64,000 bases of DNA from the IMG/VR virus record IMGVR_UViG_3300042453_004886, positions 124,001-188,000 of that record; one strand, written 5' to 3'. How positions within the stretch are numbered: the first letter of the stretch is position 1; every line of letters starts with the position of its first letter. The DNA comes from a virus. Both the position numbers and the translations under genes were made by a program. Below, one piece after another: positions 48,001 to 56,227 of this stretch. Below the pieces are notes generated by a model. That model had not been told where the DNA came from and did no database searches. It saw nothing but the letters and a program-made list of their open reading frames with translations.

Positions 48001-48983
48001 TTGCAAGCCCCTCACCAGGAAGTTCTTTTTCAGTTTCAGGTAATGGCTCTAATGCTGCTTACCTTTTTAGTGCTTATTTTTATAATGATACTCCTAACGA
48101 CATAATTTACAGTTTTACTGTGTCAAGTTCTGGATCTTCAAATAAGTGGCAGGTTTTCAGAAATAGAAGTTCTCTTGGTTTAAACAAGTCTTCTTACAAC
48201 CTACTTTTACAATCAAAAGCGTGGACAAGAGTGGACTTGTACTTTAAAAGATTTGGCTCAAGTCCTGAAAATTTTGTTACAAACGCAAGCTGGACTTCAG
48301 CTGCAAGTATTATGAACTCGACTCAAAATATAAATCCTGAAATAGGGATGTTCAGTGTAAAAACACTGGCTAAACTTGAAGACGAGCCAAATGAAGAGTG
48401 GAAAATTGTAGGAAATGATCAAGCAATAGGTACTCCGGGAAGATACTTACTTGTAAAAGTAAATACAAAAGCTACAGAAAACAGGCTGTTTTCTTCTGGA
48501 ACAAACTATTTTGGAGCAAGCTATACAGGAGATTTAAGTTCAGGCATTACAAATAGTATTGCTTCACTTGCTGAAAATCTTGCTCGAACAAACTTTGAAC
48601 TAAAAACCCTTACACTAGCTAACGACCATAACTTACTTCATATCATGCAAGATGTATTTGAAGATAGTTCAGACATCTCAGAGCTATCATCAAATATTAT
48701 TAGAGATAGTTCTGTGCCCGGAGTTGTTCAAGTAAACTCAGGTTATCCAGGAATTCTTGTTTCAAATACGTTTATAAACAGCTATATACCTGGATTTGCA
48801 ATGGTTGTTTCAGACGCCATTGGACAAGTTATTTATTCCGTTAGTCGAGACAACGGCGTAACTTGGACCGATCTCGAACCAAGCTCAATGACACCTATTA
48901 CAAGTTCTCCAGGAACTCAAATAAAGTTCAGAGCTGTGCTTTTAGACGGCGCCGTGCTTAAACGTTGGGCACTGATTCTTTGA
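45009..48983 (+). CDS. Giant structural protein, shared-end family member 2
   Basis: 1324 residues, the longest gene in the window. N-terminal module (ALEQGGHKASHIKSQNAELS, EEIRGARGEFGSIQ) and C-terminal module (RTNFELKTLTLANDHNLLHI, DVFEDSSDI, then SVSRDNGVTWTDLEP) match the neighbours. The long middle has at least three beta domains, one discoidin-like (SSIKVQKSDDGTSWQDVKTY) and carbohydrate-module-like ones (GWVANAQVTNLDPTK). Probably a multi-domain receptor-binding or enzymatic appendage. No catalytic motif seen. Confidence 0.75.
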   Translation: MSSMKRMPYHRILRQANTIQAWSNNFRVDVDNLKQTILNYKNRLENTLVQPHVALEQGGHKASHIKSQNAELSTAEAFCEEIRGARGEFGSIQERMANLNGVSFVKSWGSGSELLNSYQKQTSRVFNNRLECSEEPQLHEDIFGLDNLNYENPGSDQFDEFIQANSMPTINSGRLTSSQSSSYQGNFNTVGYSSDPLNSNEKVFRVFAAFRDNWNTYSASLSYTFPEKQSSFESLLFYTEFIPTNSNPYSCYITLYTDVNKSMQIRFHPSGIYINNVFFDYSNVSNTATWLNQKHKLTISKFKNILWEVSLDGVLLARQSYYDGLPEGTVNIFTPYVNFYAEDTYGNLGGFNVKEFGLKQFSASTGSSSSIKINPNNTLTLSTGKFTGTYTSPIRSIQKDRGSVAKKVINDYTGPAPKVYARFSTSESGIKNESWTFLNNQGDILNSVRSKPYYQLKLDLSGSGSVTNQGSTLLLDTFENYKATTLCKNGNPIASSSNIAANLIKPFTNDENNLSSYWEGTERESSIITSWIGYNFNAPVSVKTIIFAQAYIFASSVTGWNWLSSIKVQKSDDGTSWQDVKTYAIVADSRVQIINVPETEPAQYWRLKANSQSVRSSSYIGWALSLLQMFDEEFILKETQESVTITDKLYFQGSTSQGIPNGDFSNELEGWVANAQVTNLDPTKIAAWQEASSGPYQINGIDTSLQSPNFVISGPIEIAYKNKFTGAPNTVAKLRVYDSSTNALLDERDLQKIESWTTSTYYPPKSILNKSVYLKFYVSTYWSYYLDRSSVYVGVGVSYIKLGTASYTSVPKKLEGNKVKKLNWKQKVGSGELVADSAYPVVFVKSGSTPGETLLNSEVNLPVQITPSGEWANCSVNLDQLGEYFCIGVSFGVVGTHDHLIELDEFEIEWEKITLETSPVVSKTTLQYESYLYYLDGQTYYMFDSNDKGTKWGRFFCEGGLEPTASNDNNYWDRRVLKNVTENYLTVDDFSNCKSQSVASPSPGSSFSVSGNGSNAAYLFSAYFYNDTPNDIIYSFTVSSSGSSNKWQVFRNRSSLGLNKSSYNLLLQSKAWTRVDLYFKRFGSSPENFVTNASWTSAASIMNSTQNINPEIGMFSVKTLAKLEDEPNEEWKIVGNDQAIGTPGRYLLVKVNTKATENRLFSSGTNYFGASYTGDLSSGITNSIASLAENLARTNFELKTLTLANDHNLLHIMQDVFEDSSDISELSSNIIRDSSVPGVVQVNSGYPGILVSNTFINSYIPGFAMVVSDAIGQVIYSVSRDNGVTWTDLEPSSMTPITSSPGTQIKFRAVLLDGAVLKRWALIL

Positions 48984-48990
48984 GGTAGGT

Positions 48991-50988
48991 ATGACTCAAG
49001 ATCTGAATAGCATGAACGAAGACTGGGTCGAATCTATCGAGTACAACGATAGAATATCAAAACTTGAGTTTGATGTAGCTCAGCTTAACTCAAGAATGTC
49101 ATCAACAGCTTCTGTACTAAACATACTTGAAAGTTACACGCATCCAAATTTATCCGAGGGCGGGCATCTTGCAAATCAAATTAAAAGTGAAGATAGTGTA
49201 GACCTTCAAGAATACATTGATGACATGGTTGATGCCCGGATGGGCGAAGTTAGTTTAAACGCTGTTTTAAACACAGCGCAAGGGCTTGCAGCTAGCGTAT
49301 CGGTCACGTTTACAGATACAGTAGAGTTGCAACCTTCGAGTATTTCCGTACTGGGTAATAAACCTTACGAAGCAGCAGATTTTAGCTTTAACCTTGATCC
49401 AAATATATTTGATAGAAATCAAAAAGCTAAAATAACTGCATCGATTACCTGGTCTGACAGGTTCAACAATAACAATACTTTTGATACATCAATAAAAGCC
49501 AAGATAAACAATACCGAGGTAGACATAACAGACAAGGTAGGTGCAGAAAATGCAAGCACCGTTATCGAATTTGAGACTCCTGCAGGGTCCCTATTGAACG
49601 GGCTAAACACTGTTTCTTTTCTAGTTGAGAACCCCGCAGGCGGTAAAGCTTGGGTTGTAGGAAACAAGGTAGGAAGTCAAAGAGCTCCAGGAGTTGTCGT
49701 AGCCGTAACGCACAGGATTTTAAATTCTCCAGAAAATATTTTGGCAGCTAGAATTGTTTTTCTGAGCTCAGAGTCAAGTCAGATTGTATCTCTATCAAGC
49801 CTAGAACTATACAACCAAGATACTAAACTTACAGGGCTTACAGCATCTGCTACAAGCACTCTAGATGCTTCTACAGGAGCTGAAAATGTACTGGATGATC
49901 AACAAGATACGTTCTGGAAAAGCAGCTCTTCTAGCCCACCCAGCATAGCTTCACCGCAAAGCATCATGCTTAGCTTACCTTCCTTGCAAAACGTTACTTC
50001 AATCAGGTGGACTTTACAGAAAGAAAGTACCGGGCAGCAGCCGCTTAACTACGTTGTTCAGTTTTCTAAGCAAAATTCTGCTACAGCTGCGGACAGTTTA
50101 GATAGTTCAAAATGGTACACCGTAGATTTATCTAACGGTAAAGCAGATAACACTGAAAAAGCTGAAGATTCTATTGGTGTTCCGCTTTATATGATTTCTG
50201 GATTTACAGAAGATTGGATTTTTTCATCTGTAAAAGTAACGCCTAAGCAAAGTAATAGCACGATAATACTAGACTCTCAAAAAAATGAATCCATCTGGAC
50301 AAAAGTAACTTGGGGATTTTCAAAGCAACCTGAAAATTCAAGCATAACCATGACAGCGCGAGTTGGAAACGATCCAAACTCAGGCCCTACCCAGCTACTC
50401 AATCCAGGAGACAAGCCAATAAATGGAGGAAGATATCTTTGCCTGACTCCAAACTTCATTCCAAATGAAACAAACGATTACGCATCTATCGGATTTGTGA
50501 GCGGAACTTTTATTCCTGACCCTGACGGGCAGCTAAAATCAGATCTTTTTTCACTTAAAGTGAATATCATAAAGATGAACTGGGAACTGAGGAGATACAA
50601 AACTGAATTACAAACTCAGTTATCTCAAATTGTAATGGATGTTTTCAAAGATACTTCAGGAATTGATCCAGCATTTTCTTTTAACTGGATCAAAAAAACA
50701 TTACCCACAGCTTGGGGTTTAACCGCAAACTTACCAGACTCGAGTGCAATAATTCAAACAAATCCAATAAGTATTCCATCTCAGTTTTCTCAGCTAATGG
50801 TAGTTGCTGACATCGAAAAAAACTTGGGCGACGTAACCATTCAAATTAGCAAGAATGGTGGCGGTTTCTGGAAAGATGTATATGATGGTTACATGATCTC
50901 TACATCAGACATGCCAGGGTCAGAATTGATTATCAAATTTACTCTGACAGAAAATGCTATATTGAGATCTTGGGCTATTTACTATTAG
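48991..50988 (+). CDS. Giant structural protein, shared-end family member 3
   Basis: 665 residues. Shares the N-terminal module (NLSEGGHLANQIKSEDSVDL, QEYIDDMVDARMGEVSL) and the C-terminal module (MNWELRRYKTELQTQLSQIV, DVFKDTSGI, VTIQISKNGGGFWKDV) with the two preceding proteins. The middle is shorter, with strands and one discoidin-like domain (LSLPSLQNVTSIRWTLQKES). Gene order from longest middle to shortest suggests duplication then divergence or loss. Confidence 0.75.
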   Translation: MTQDLNSMNEDWVESIEYNDRISKLEFDVAQLNSRMSSTASVLNILESYTHPNLSEGGHLANQIKSEDSVDLQEYIDDMVDARMGEVSLNAVLNTAQGLAASVSVTFTDTVELQPSSISVLGNKPYEAADFSFNLDPNIFDRNQKAKITASITWSDRFNNNNTFDTSIKAKINNTEVDITDKVGAENASTVIEFETPAGSLLNGLNTVSFLVENPAGGKAWVVGNKVGSQRAPGVVVAVTHRILNSPENILAARIVFLSSESSQIVSLSSLELYNQDTKLTGLTASATSTLDASTGAENVLDDQQDTFWKSSSSSPPSIASPQSIMLSLPSLQNVTSIRWTLQKESTGQQPLNYVVQFSKQNSATAADSLDSSKWYTVDLSNGKADNTEKAEDSIGVPLYMISGFTEDWIFSSVKVTPKQSNSTIILDSQKNESIWTKVTWGFSKQPENSSITMTARVGNDPNSGPTQLLNPGDKPINGGRYLCLTPNFIPNETNDYASIGFVSGTFIPDPDGQLKSDLFSLKVNIIKMNWELRRYKTELQTQLSQIVMDVFKDTSGIDPAFSFNWIKKTLPTAWGLTANLPDSSAIIQTNPISIPSQFSQLMVVADIEKNLGDVTIQISKNGGGFWKDVYDGYMISTSDMPGSELIIKFTLTENAILRSWAIYY

Positions 50989-50998
50989 GAGAAAAATT

Positions 50999-51268
50999 GT
51001 GGGAATAGAACATATAAATTTAGAACCTTCCCGTAATAGATTTCTTCAATTAAGCGTTACAAATTATATTCTTACCATCAAAGCTCACGGAATGAGAGAT
51101 TGCATGGTAGCGTTGATGATTCAATGCCCAAGCAACAAGCAAAGAATTATTCCTGTTCAGCTCATAGGTGACTCTGCAGAACTAGATCTTCAAGAACACG
51201 TGACCACCGAAGAAGGAAATCATACTGCTACGGGTTACAACATCCCTTCTAACTTGATCATTTTTTAA
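50999..51268 (+). CDS. Small protein ending the structural operon
   Basis: 89 residues from a GTG after AGGAG. Beta-rich (NRFLQLSVTNYILTIKAHGM, CMVALMIQCPSNKQRIIPVQ). Last gene of the ~30-kb structural run. Size suits a small tail-tip or neck protein, but no family recognised. The gap 51269-51422 holds a weak CCCCT/AGGGG hairpin (51349-51360), a TATAAAAT box and a possible 13-codon leader frame at 51367. Confidence 0.55.
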   Translation: MGIEHINLEPSRNRFLQLSVTNYILTIKAHGMRDCMVALMIQCPSNKQRIIPVQLIGDSAELDLQEHVTTEEGNHTATGYNIPSNLIIF

Positions 51269-51422
51269 CAAAAACTTTAAGCAGAATGTTCAAGTAATTC
51301 GCTATACAAAACTTGTACAAGTAGGGAAGAACATAACGTTGATTAACGCCCCTTGAGGGGTATAAAATGGCTACACAGCCTGTTCTTGCCCGTCCTCCCT
51401 TTGCTTAGTTTTGGAAAACCCC

Positions 51423-52022
51423 ATGAGTAAAAATCAGATTGACATCTCCGATGTGTGGCAAAAAAGAACACGGCGTCGCTCTGACAAGTACACCGCCCTC
51501 CTCAAAGCAGTCCCAGAGTTCCTTGGAGCCCTCTCTAACGGTGCAAAGCACAAAGACCTGTGTGAGCACTTCAATCTCTCAAGGAATGACGCTACGTTCA
51601 TCAAAGTCCTGAAGCAGCTCGTTGAAGAAGGACAAATCAACCGCGAGACCAACAAAGATGTTGATGCTCGAGTCGTTCTCTACACCCGTGCAAAAAAGAA
51701 CGTGACGACATCGGTTCCACCCGTTGCACCTGTAGCTATCAAGCCTTCTATTCGCAGATTAGACAGTCTTGAGCTTCAGCTTGCTGAAAGAGACATCCGA
51801 ATCCAGTGTCTGGAGCAAAAGGTTCAAGAGCTTGAAGCGTCTTTAAACGTGCTCAAGCAGGCCGCCATGGCGTTCAAAGCAGACTCTACGCCTGCTAACC
51901 CAAAGCCGCTACCTACGACGCTTCAAGACAAGCTCAGAGAGCATATCCACAATCACCAGCCTTGCGCTGAGAAAGTCATTCTTGGGGGAAGGATCAAGAC
52001 CACGTTTTTAGAAAGAAGCTAG
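51423..52022 (+). CDS. Winged-helix-like regulatory protein with coiled coil
   Basis: 199 residues from ATG 51423. Residues ~20-85 (YTALLKAVPEFLGALSNG, KDLCEHFNLSRNDATFIKVL, KQLVEEGQINRET) look like a winged helix-turn-helix DNA-binding domain. A Pro-rich linker and a coiled coil (LELQLAERDIRIQCLEQKVQ, ELEASLNVLKQ) follow, then a basic tail. It precedes the DinG-like helicase by three bases and could be a helicase partner or an operon regulator. Confidence 0.65.
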   Translation: MSKNQIDISDVWQKRTRRRSDKYTALLKAVPEFLGALSNGAKHKDLCEHFNLSRNDATFIKVLKQLVEEGQINRETNKDVDARVVLYTRAKKNVTTSVPPVAPVAIKPSIRRLDSLELQLAERDIRIQCLEQKVQELEASLNVLKQAAMAFKADSTPANPKPLPTTLQDKLREHIHNHQPCAEKVILGGRIKTTFLERS

Positions 52023-52025
52023 TCC

Positions 52026-53846
52026 ATGTCCAAGACCACTCGTAGTTTCGTTGAAGCCTTTTTCATCCAAGAAATGCCCAAGGTCGGATACAAGGTTCGA
52101 CCCTGTCAGGTCAGCTTAGCGGTCAAGATCGAAAGTGTTCTTGACCGCGGAGCCAACCTTCTTGCAGAAGCAGGCGTTGGGACAGGAAAAACATTTGCTT
52201 ACATGATTCCAGCTCTGCAAAAAGGAGCTACGCTGGTATCAACCAACACAATTTCTCTTCAAGAGCAGATTGTAAGTAAGGACATTCCTGCAATCCAGCA
52301 ATTCTTTGAAGACAAGATCAAGGCAAAAGTTATCAAGGGAAAGCCTCAGTACTTTTGCCCTGCAAACTACAAAAATAATATCTCATCCATTTCAAGAAAA
52401 GATATCAATACAATTGATGCTTGGCTTGATCAAGGAAACTTTGAGAAAAGTACAGTAGCCAATATTTCTGATAGCACATGGAAGAAAATATCCATGGACT
52501 ATCAAACCAATTGCTTGAACTGTCCCATGGCGCAGGGGTGCAAAACCTTTGAAGAACGCAGCAGCTGGAAGTCTTACCAGCACGCTTATGTGACCAACCA
52601 TGGACAGCTGATCCAGATCCTGAATCAGTGGTCCTTGAACAAAGAAAGCGTTCTGGATAAACCAACTTCCATCGTCGTGGATGAGGCACATCAGTTGCTT
52701 CCGATGGTTCAAGAGTTTCTGACCAGCCGTATCAGCGTTCACAGCGCCTTGGAGCTCATGGAAAGCTTGCAGTATGCTTGCAACCTGAGTCCAGAACTCA
52801 GAGAGCGCTCTGTTCTGCTGGAGGTGGTTTTAGAAAGCATTTTGAAACAGCTGGACCAGGTTGAAGCCATTCACCCGGACGACACCAGCAACCGGTACTT
52901 GATTGGAAGTTTTCCTGTCGAGCTGCTTCAAGAAATTGCCTATGCAGGAGATCTTGCACTTGGACTGCTTCAAGAAACCCAGCCGGCTGGGTTTACGGTT
53001 GCAAGTCACTTCTTGAAGCTTTTTGTGGAAGCTTGTGAAACAACCTTGAACCCAGCCCATATCAAATGGATTGAGTTTGATGGGAAAAACAGGCTGCTAT
53101 GCAGTTTGAGAGAAGACCCTGGTAAATGGTTAAATAAAAATCTTTTCAGCCTGGGCATTCCAGTAATTTACATATCGGCTACCTTGGCTGTTAATGACAC
53201 ATTTGCATACACGATCAAAGAACTTGATCATGTAGCGTGTGAAGAATTCATCAGCGATAGTCCTTTTGACTATGATAACCAAGTCAAGGTCGAGACAAGA
53301 TTTACTGACAGGTATGACTACCAAAATCAAGAAGTGTATTACCAAAATACATTTTCTGAGATTGAAAAAGTAATTGATGAGAATCAAGGCAACACGCTTG
53401 TTTTGTTTACATCGAAGCACGCAGTAGCAGCTTGCAAAAAATACTTTGAATCTTATACAAAGTATCCCGTTATCTTCCAAGAAGAGACGGGAATATCTGA
53501 AGTCATTGAAAGATTCAAAACAACTCCAAATTCATCCCTGATTGGAACCGGGTTCTGGGAAGGGCTAGACGTGCCCGGAAGCAAACTTTCTGCTGTGGTC
53601 ATTCCCAAGTTACCTTTTCCGCAGCCAGATTCTTTGCTAAACTATAAAATAGAGATAGCAAAACAGAATAATTTAGACCCGTTTCAAGAAGTCATCCTCC
53701 CGCAAATGCTTTTAAAACTGAAGCAAGGCGTGGGAAGGTTGATCCGATCCGAGACGGATCACGGTAAGATTGTAGTCCTGGATTCTCGGTTTCGGCGTAG
53801 CCGAATTCGGTGGACTCAGGTACTTCCTTTCCGGTACGAACCATAG
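52026..53846 (+). CDS. dinG: DinG/XPD-type iron-sulfur helicase
   Basis: 606 residues. Superfamily 2 helicase motifs: AEAGVGTGKT (Walker A, ~50), VVDEAHQL (DEAH box, ~220), SATLAVNDTFAY, GTGFWEGLDVPG, QGVGRLIRSETDHG (motif VI). Four cysteines (YFCPANY ~113, then CLNCPMAQGC ~159-168) fit the iron-sulfur cluster of XPD/DinG proteins. It unwinds 5'-tailed DNA and R-loops, useful in replication restart. The end is short: after VVLDSRFRR the frame stops at TAG, yet the same frame resumes with TKYGQKSLGKW, like the usual DinG end. See findings. Confidence 0.88.
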   Translation: MSKTTRSFVEAFFIQEMPKVGYKVRPCQVSLAVKIESVLDRGANLLAEAGVGTGKTFAYMIPALQKGATLVSTNTISLQEQIVSKDIPAIQQFFEDKIKAKVIKGKPQYFCPANYKNNISSISRKDINTIDAWLDQGNFEKSTVANISDSTWKKISMDYQTNCLNCPMAQGCKTFEERSSWKSYQHAYVTNHGQLIQILNQWSLNKESVLDKPTSIVVDEAHQLLPMVQEFLTSRISVHSALELMESLQYACNLSPELRERSVLLEVVLESILKQLDQVEAIHPDDTSNRYLIGSFPVELLQEIAYAGDLALGLLQETQPAGFTVASHFLKLFVEACETTLNPAHIKWIEFDGKNRLLCSLREDPGKWLNKNLFSLGIPVIYISATLAVNDTFAYTIKELDHVACEEFISDSPFDYDNQVKVETRFTDRYDYQNQEVYYQNTFSEIEKVIDENQGNTLVLFTSKHAVAACKKYFESYTKYPVIFQEETGISEVIERFKTTPNSSLIGTGFWEGLDVPGSKLSAVVIPKLPFPQPDSLLNYKIEIAKQNNLDPFQEVILPQMLLKLKQGVGRLIRSETDHGKIVVLDSRFRRSRIRWTQVLPFRYEP

Positions 53847-53997
53847 ACCAAATACGGTCAAAAAAGTTTGGGAAAGTGGTTGCGTGATCCAAAGCAAGCG
53901 GGTATAGTTGTTCACGAAGCGTTAGTTGACTGTTCAGTTCAACTATATGTGACGGAGCACTACCCGCAATCTTTGGAATGGAAGCCGGCGGCACGCA

Positions 53998-54282
53998 ATG
54001 AAAACTTATTACATTCCCTACAGCGTAGCTTCACAAAACCCGATTGCCGCAGAGCCTACGTTCTGCACAGGACAGTCGGGTTTTCCAATTGTTTTTACAA
54101 CCGTGAGGTATGCTGAAGATTTTGTAAACAGCGCCAAAAGAATCGGGATCAAGCTCGATTGGGGTATGGCTACCGAATTAGAATTTCCCGGTTTAGAAGA
54201 TTGCTCTGCTTTTGAAATTGATCCCAACGTTGTGATTGATGCTCCTGTGTATCGACGGCGAGCGAGTTCGATAAGCGGATAA
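53998..54282 (+). CDS. Small hypothetical protein
   Basis: 94 residues. Contains two Cys (TFCTGQSGF, DCSAFEID) and beta strands with a helix (FTTVRYAEDFVNSAKRIG). The TYYIPYSVASQNP start and CTGQSGF make it look like a small globular enzyme-like or binding protein; no family recognised. The ATG lies within the possible readthrough extension of the helicase frame. Starts the next gene three bases after its stop. Confidence 0.6.
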   Translation: MKTYYIPYSVASQNPIAAEPTFCTGQSGFPIVFTTVRYAEDFVNSAKRIGIKLDWGMATELEFPGLEDCSAFEIDPNVVIDAPVYRRRASSISG

Positions 54283-54284
54283 CT

Positions 54285-54884
54285 ATGTCGAAGAACAGCA
54301 GCTCTCGTAAAGCCAAGAAAAGAATTTTACGGGGGCTGCCTCCTCTTCCTGAACCTGTCAAAATCAAATGGACATGTCCGATATGTGGTTCAGATAAAAA
54401 TAAATCAAGGCACCACATAGAGCCTGACAGGCTGAGAAAAAATCACAATAAAAACAATTTAGATACCATATGCAGAGAATGCCATAACGATGTAGAACGT
54501 TGTTACGACGTGATCATCTCTGGCATTTTTCCAATTTTATGGAAAGAAGCAAGGCGAGCATCTACGCTTGAGAGAGCTTACATTTACTTGCATCAAGAGT
54601 TTCTGGAAAGCCCTGAAAAAGTATCTCCGGAAAGATGGAAAGAAACAAATCTACCTCCAGACATCACACTAGATAAATTGGAGGAGATAATAAAAGAAGC
54701 TGCCTTGATTACCTATAATGCAAAACATGCTTTATACGAATCATGTTTAACACTTAACTGGAACCTGATATACAACTGTGTTAAACTAACACTTGCAGTT
54801 AAATCCTGCTCTTTCGAAGAAGTAAGAGAAAAATCCTTAAACCTTAAAGTAAATCTGTTAGGAGAAGAAGATGTTTTTCTTTAA
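54285..54884 (+). CDS. HNH endonuclease-like protein
   Basis: 199 residues. Basic N terminus (SSSRKAKKRILRGL), zinc-binding CPICGSDK, HHIEP then a NNLDTICRECHND segment: the Cys4-type HNH nuclease motif (CxxC ... HH ... N ... CxxCH), residues ~31-68. The C-terminal ~130 residues are helical (LERAYIYLHQEFLE, LDKLEEIIKEAALITYNA), unlike standalone HNH domains. Could be a homing endonuclease or a packaging-type nuclease; no terminase lies beside it. Overlaps the next gene by 14 bases. Confidence 0.75.
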   Translation: MSKNSSSRKAKKRILRGLPPLPEPVKIKWTCPICGSDKNKSRHHIEPDRLRKNHNKNNLDTICRECHNDVERCYDVIISGIFPILWKEARRASTLERAYIYLHQEFLESPEKVSPERWKETNLPPDITLDKLEEIIKEAALITYNAKHALYESCLTLNWNLIYNCVKLTLAVKSCSFEEVREKSLNLKVNLLGEEDVFL

Positions 54885-55236
54885 CAAAAAATTCAAGCAG
54901 CTAGAAGCTATGATTGAAGAAGTTGAGTCTAACCTTCTAAGAAGAATTCAGTATTACGAATCACAAACCATGTCCGCTGTAGCCCGCGTAGATGAAGCTG
55001 TAAGAGCGGTTCACAACATGGTTGCAAATGTTGACTACATTCAGGATAGACAGCACGATATTGTTCTAAAAATAAATGAATTGAGGGAGATAGTAGATAT
55101 TCTTGCTCAAGAACCAAAAGTAACAACTGAAATAGTTTCGGATACAAAGCCTAAGTCTTCTAAGTCAAAAAAGAAAGAAACTCCAGATAACCTCAAGTTC
55201 TCCTTCAAAAGAGGACGACCAGAAGGCATGGAGTAA
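54871..55236 (+). CDS. Coiled-coil protein with basic tail
   Basis: 121 residues. Long helix (KQLEAMIEEVESNLLRRIQY, NVDYIQDRQHDIVLKINELR) followed by a Lys/Ser-rich, disordered tail (SDTKPKSSKSKKKETPD) and an RGRPEG motif, an AT-hook-like or DNA-binding end. Starts inside the HNH gene, so the pair is coupled. Unassigned. Confidence 0.6.
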   Translation: MFFFNKKFKQLEAMIEEVESNLLRRIQYYESQTMSAVARVDEAVRAVHNMVANVDYIQDRQHDIVLKINELREIVDILAQEPKVTTEIVSDTKPKSSKSKKKETPDNLKFSFKRGRPEGME

Positions 55237-55239
55237 CGT

Positions 55240-55386
55240 ATGGACTGCTTCAGACATCCAGGTAATCCAGCAGTGATCAAAGACGAGTCAAACAAGCCCG
55301 TCTGTAAAAAGTGTCTGTATCCTGAAGCAGTTGAGACAAAATCTGAACAGTCTATTTACAAAAATGAACAAAGCAACGTAGAATAA
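55240..55386 (+). CDS. Very small zinc-binding-like protein
   Basis: 48 residues, three bases after the previous stop. MDCFRHPGNPAV and VCKKCLYPEA give C-x2-H ... C-x2-C, a compact zinc knuckle. The rest is Glu/Lys/Ser-rich. The start ATG overlaps GTATGG with no separate ribosome binding site; coding status inferred from motif and spacing. Confidence 0.5.
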   Translation: MDCFRHPGNPAVIKDESNKPVCKKCLYPEAVETKSEQSIYKNEQSNVE

Positions 55387-55455
55387 CTCTTGTCAGGCTT
55401 TGCTTGGCAGGAATACGTTAAACCAATTAAACTTGTAAAGCGAGAACTCAATAAA

Positions 55456-55740
55456 ATGAATACATCATCCATGGAAACACTAAAGGTAGGAGCTCATACT
55501 GAGCCTGCAAAGCTGGCAGGAGCTGTTTCTGGCCTTGTGCGTCGTAATGGTTTTGCAGAAGTGCAAGCTATCGGTGCGGGGGCTGTCAATCAGCTTGTAA
55601 AGGCTGTAGCAATCTCACGTGGATTCTTTGCAAGTCAGGACCAAGACCTCTGCATGTATCCAAGCTTCATGGACACGGAAATTGATGGGGAAGTTCGGAC
55701 CGTTATCCGCGCCCGAATTCACGCCGTTCCTCGTCAGTAG
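55456..55740 (+). CDS. SpoVS family protein (Alba-like)
   Basis: 94 residues from ATG 55456 (an ATG at 55471 is also possible; the open frame extends upstream to a TTG at 55390). Contains TLKVGAHTEPAKLAGAVSGL, AEVQAIGAGAVNQLVKAVAI and an EIDGEVRTVIRARIH end, matching the stage V sporulation protein S family along its full length. SpoVS is an Alba-like, probably nucleic-acid-binding protein; in Bacillus it affects septation and sporulation. Homologues occur in Thermus/Deinococcus and other bacteria. Here a DNA- or RNA-binding role is likely. Convergent with the minus-strand gene at 55734. Confidence 0.88.
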   Translation: MNTSSMETLKVGAHTEPAKLAGAVSGLVRRNGFAEVQAIGAGAVNQLVKAVAISRGFFASQDQDLCMYPSFMDTEIDGEVRTVIRARIHAVPRQ

Positions 55741-56225
55741 TCTTTTCCTTCGTCATACAGGTAAAGTCCTGCCAGATCTTCGGATAGAGTGATCATAAGC
55801 AGCTTAGCCTTATCAACTACAAGCTCAAGATTACGTGATTCGTTCGTAAGGCGAATCACGTAATTTTCTTTATCATTACTTACTAGATTTGCAGAATTAA
55901 GCTTGACCCCTCTTTTCTTGAGGTCATGCGTCAGCAGTTCTGTAACTTCTTCAATGGGAAAATGCTCAGCAGGCGTAAGCGTGATACTTATTAGAAACTC
56001 ATTTTCTTTGTCATGCTCGACAGAGTAATCCAGGATTCGTAGCAAGACCTTGCCAAATGTGGCGTTGTAGATCTCGTAACTTTCATAGGGACTCTCAACA
56101 GATCCAAATAATGTACTTGGAGTTGTCCAGCCTGTTCTTATTTCTTTGAGGCCTTCTTGAAAAGGCGTGTAGCGTGAAAAATAGAATCCAGAAAACGCTA
56201 CAATTGTCTGTAGCAAAGAGGACAC
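55734..56225 (-). CDS. Hypothetical protein (minus-strand island)
   Basis: 163 residues from a GTG on the minus strand, preceded by AGAAAGGA. Alpha/beta pattern (YEIYNATFGKVLLRILDYSV, EFLISITLTPAEHFPIEEVT, LLTHDLKKRGVKLNSANLV, ELVVDKAKLLMITLSEDLAG). Acidic, about half beta. It starts two bases after the stop of the gene upstream of it on the minus strand and ends seven bases inside the SpoVS gene. No family recognised. Confidence 0.65.
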   Translation of the reverse strand: MSSLLQTIVAFSGFYFSRYTPFQEGLKEIRTGWTTPSTLFGSVESPYESYEIYNATFGKVLLRILDYSVEHDKENEFLISITLTPAEHFPIEEVTELLTHDLKKRGVKLNSANLVSNDKENYVIRLTNESRNLELVVDKAKLLMITLSEDLAGLYLYDEGKDY

Positions 56226-56227
56226 GA

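Noticed and set aside
51367-51408. 13-codon leader peptide before the winged-helix gene
   Set aside because: Short frame with no ribosome binding site seen or amino-acid pattern typical of attenuation; chance cannot be excluded.
53868-54116. Separate 82-residue gene after the helicase
   Set aside because: It is the in-phase continuation of the helicase frame and overlaps a better gene at 53998; kept only as a possible readthrough tail.
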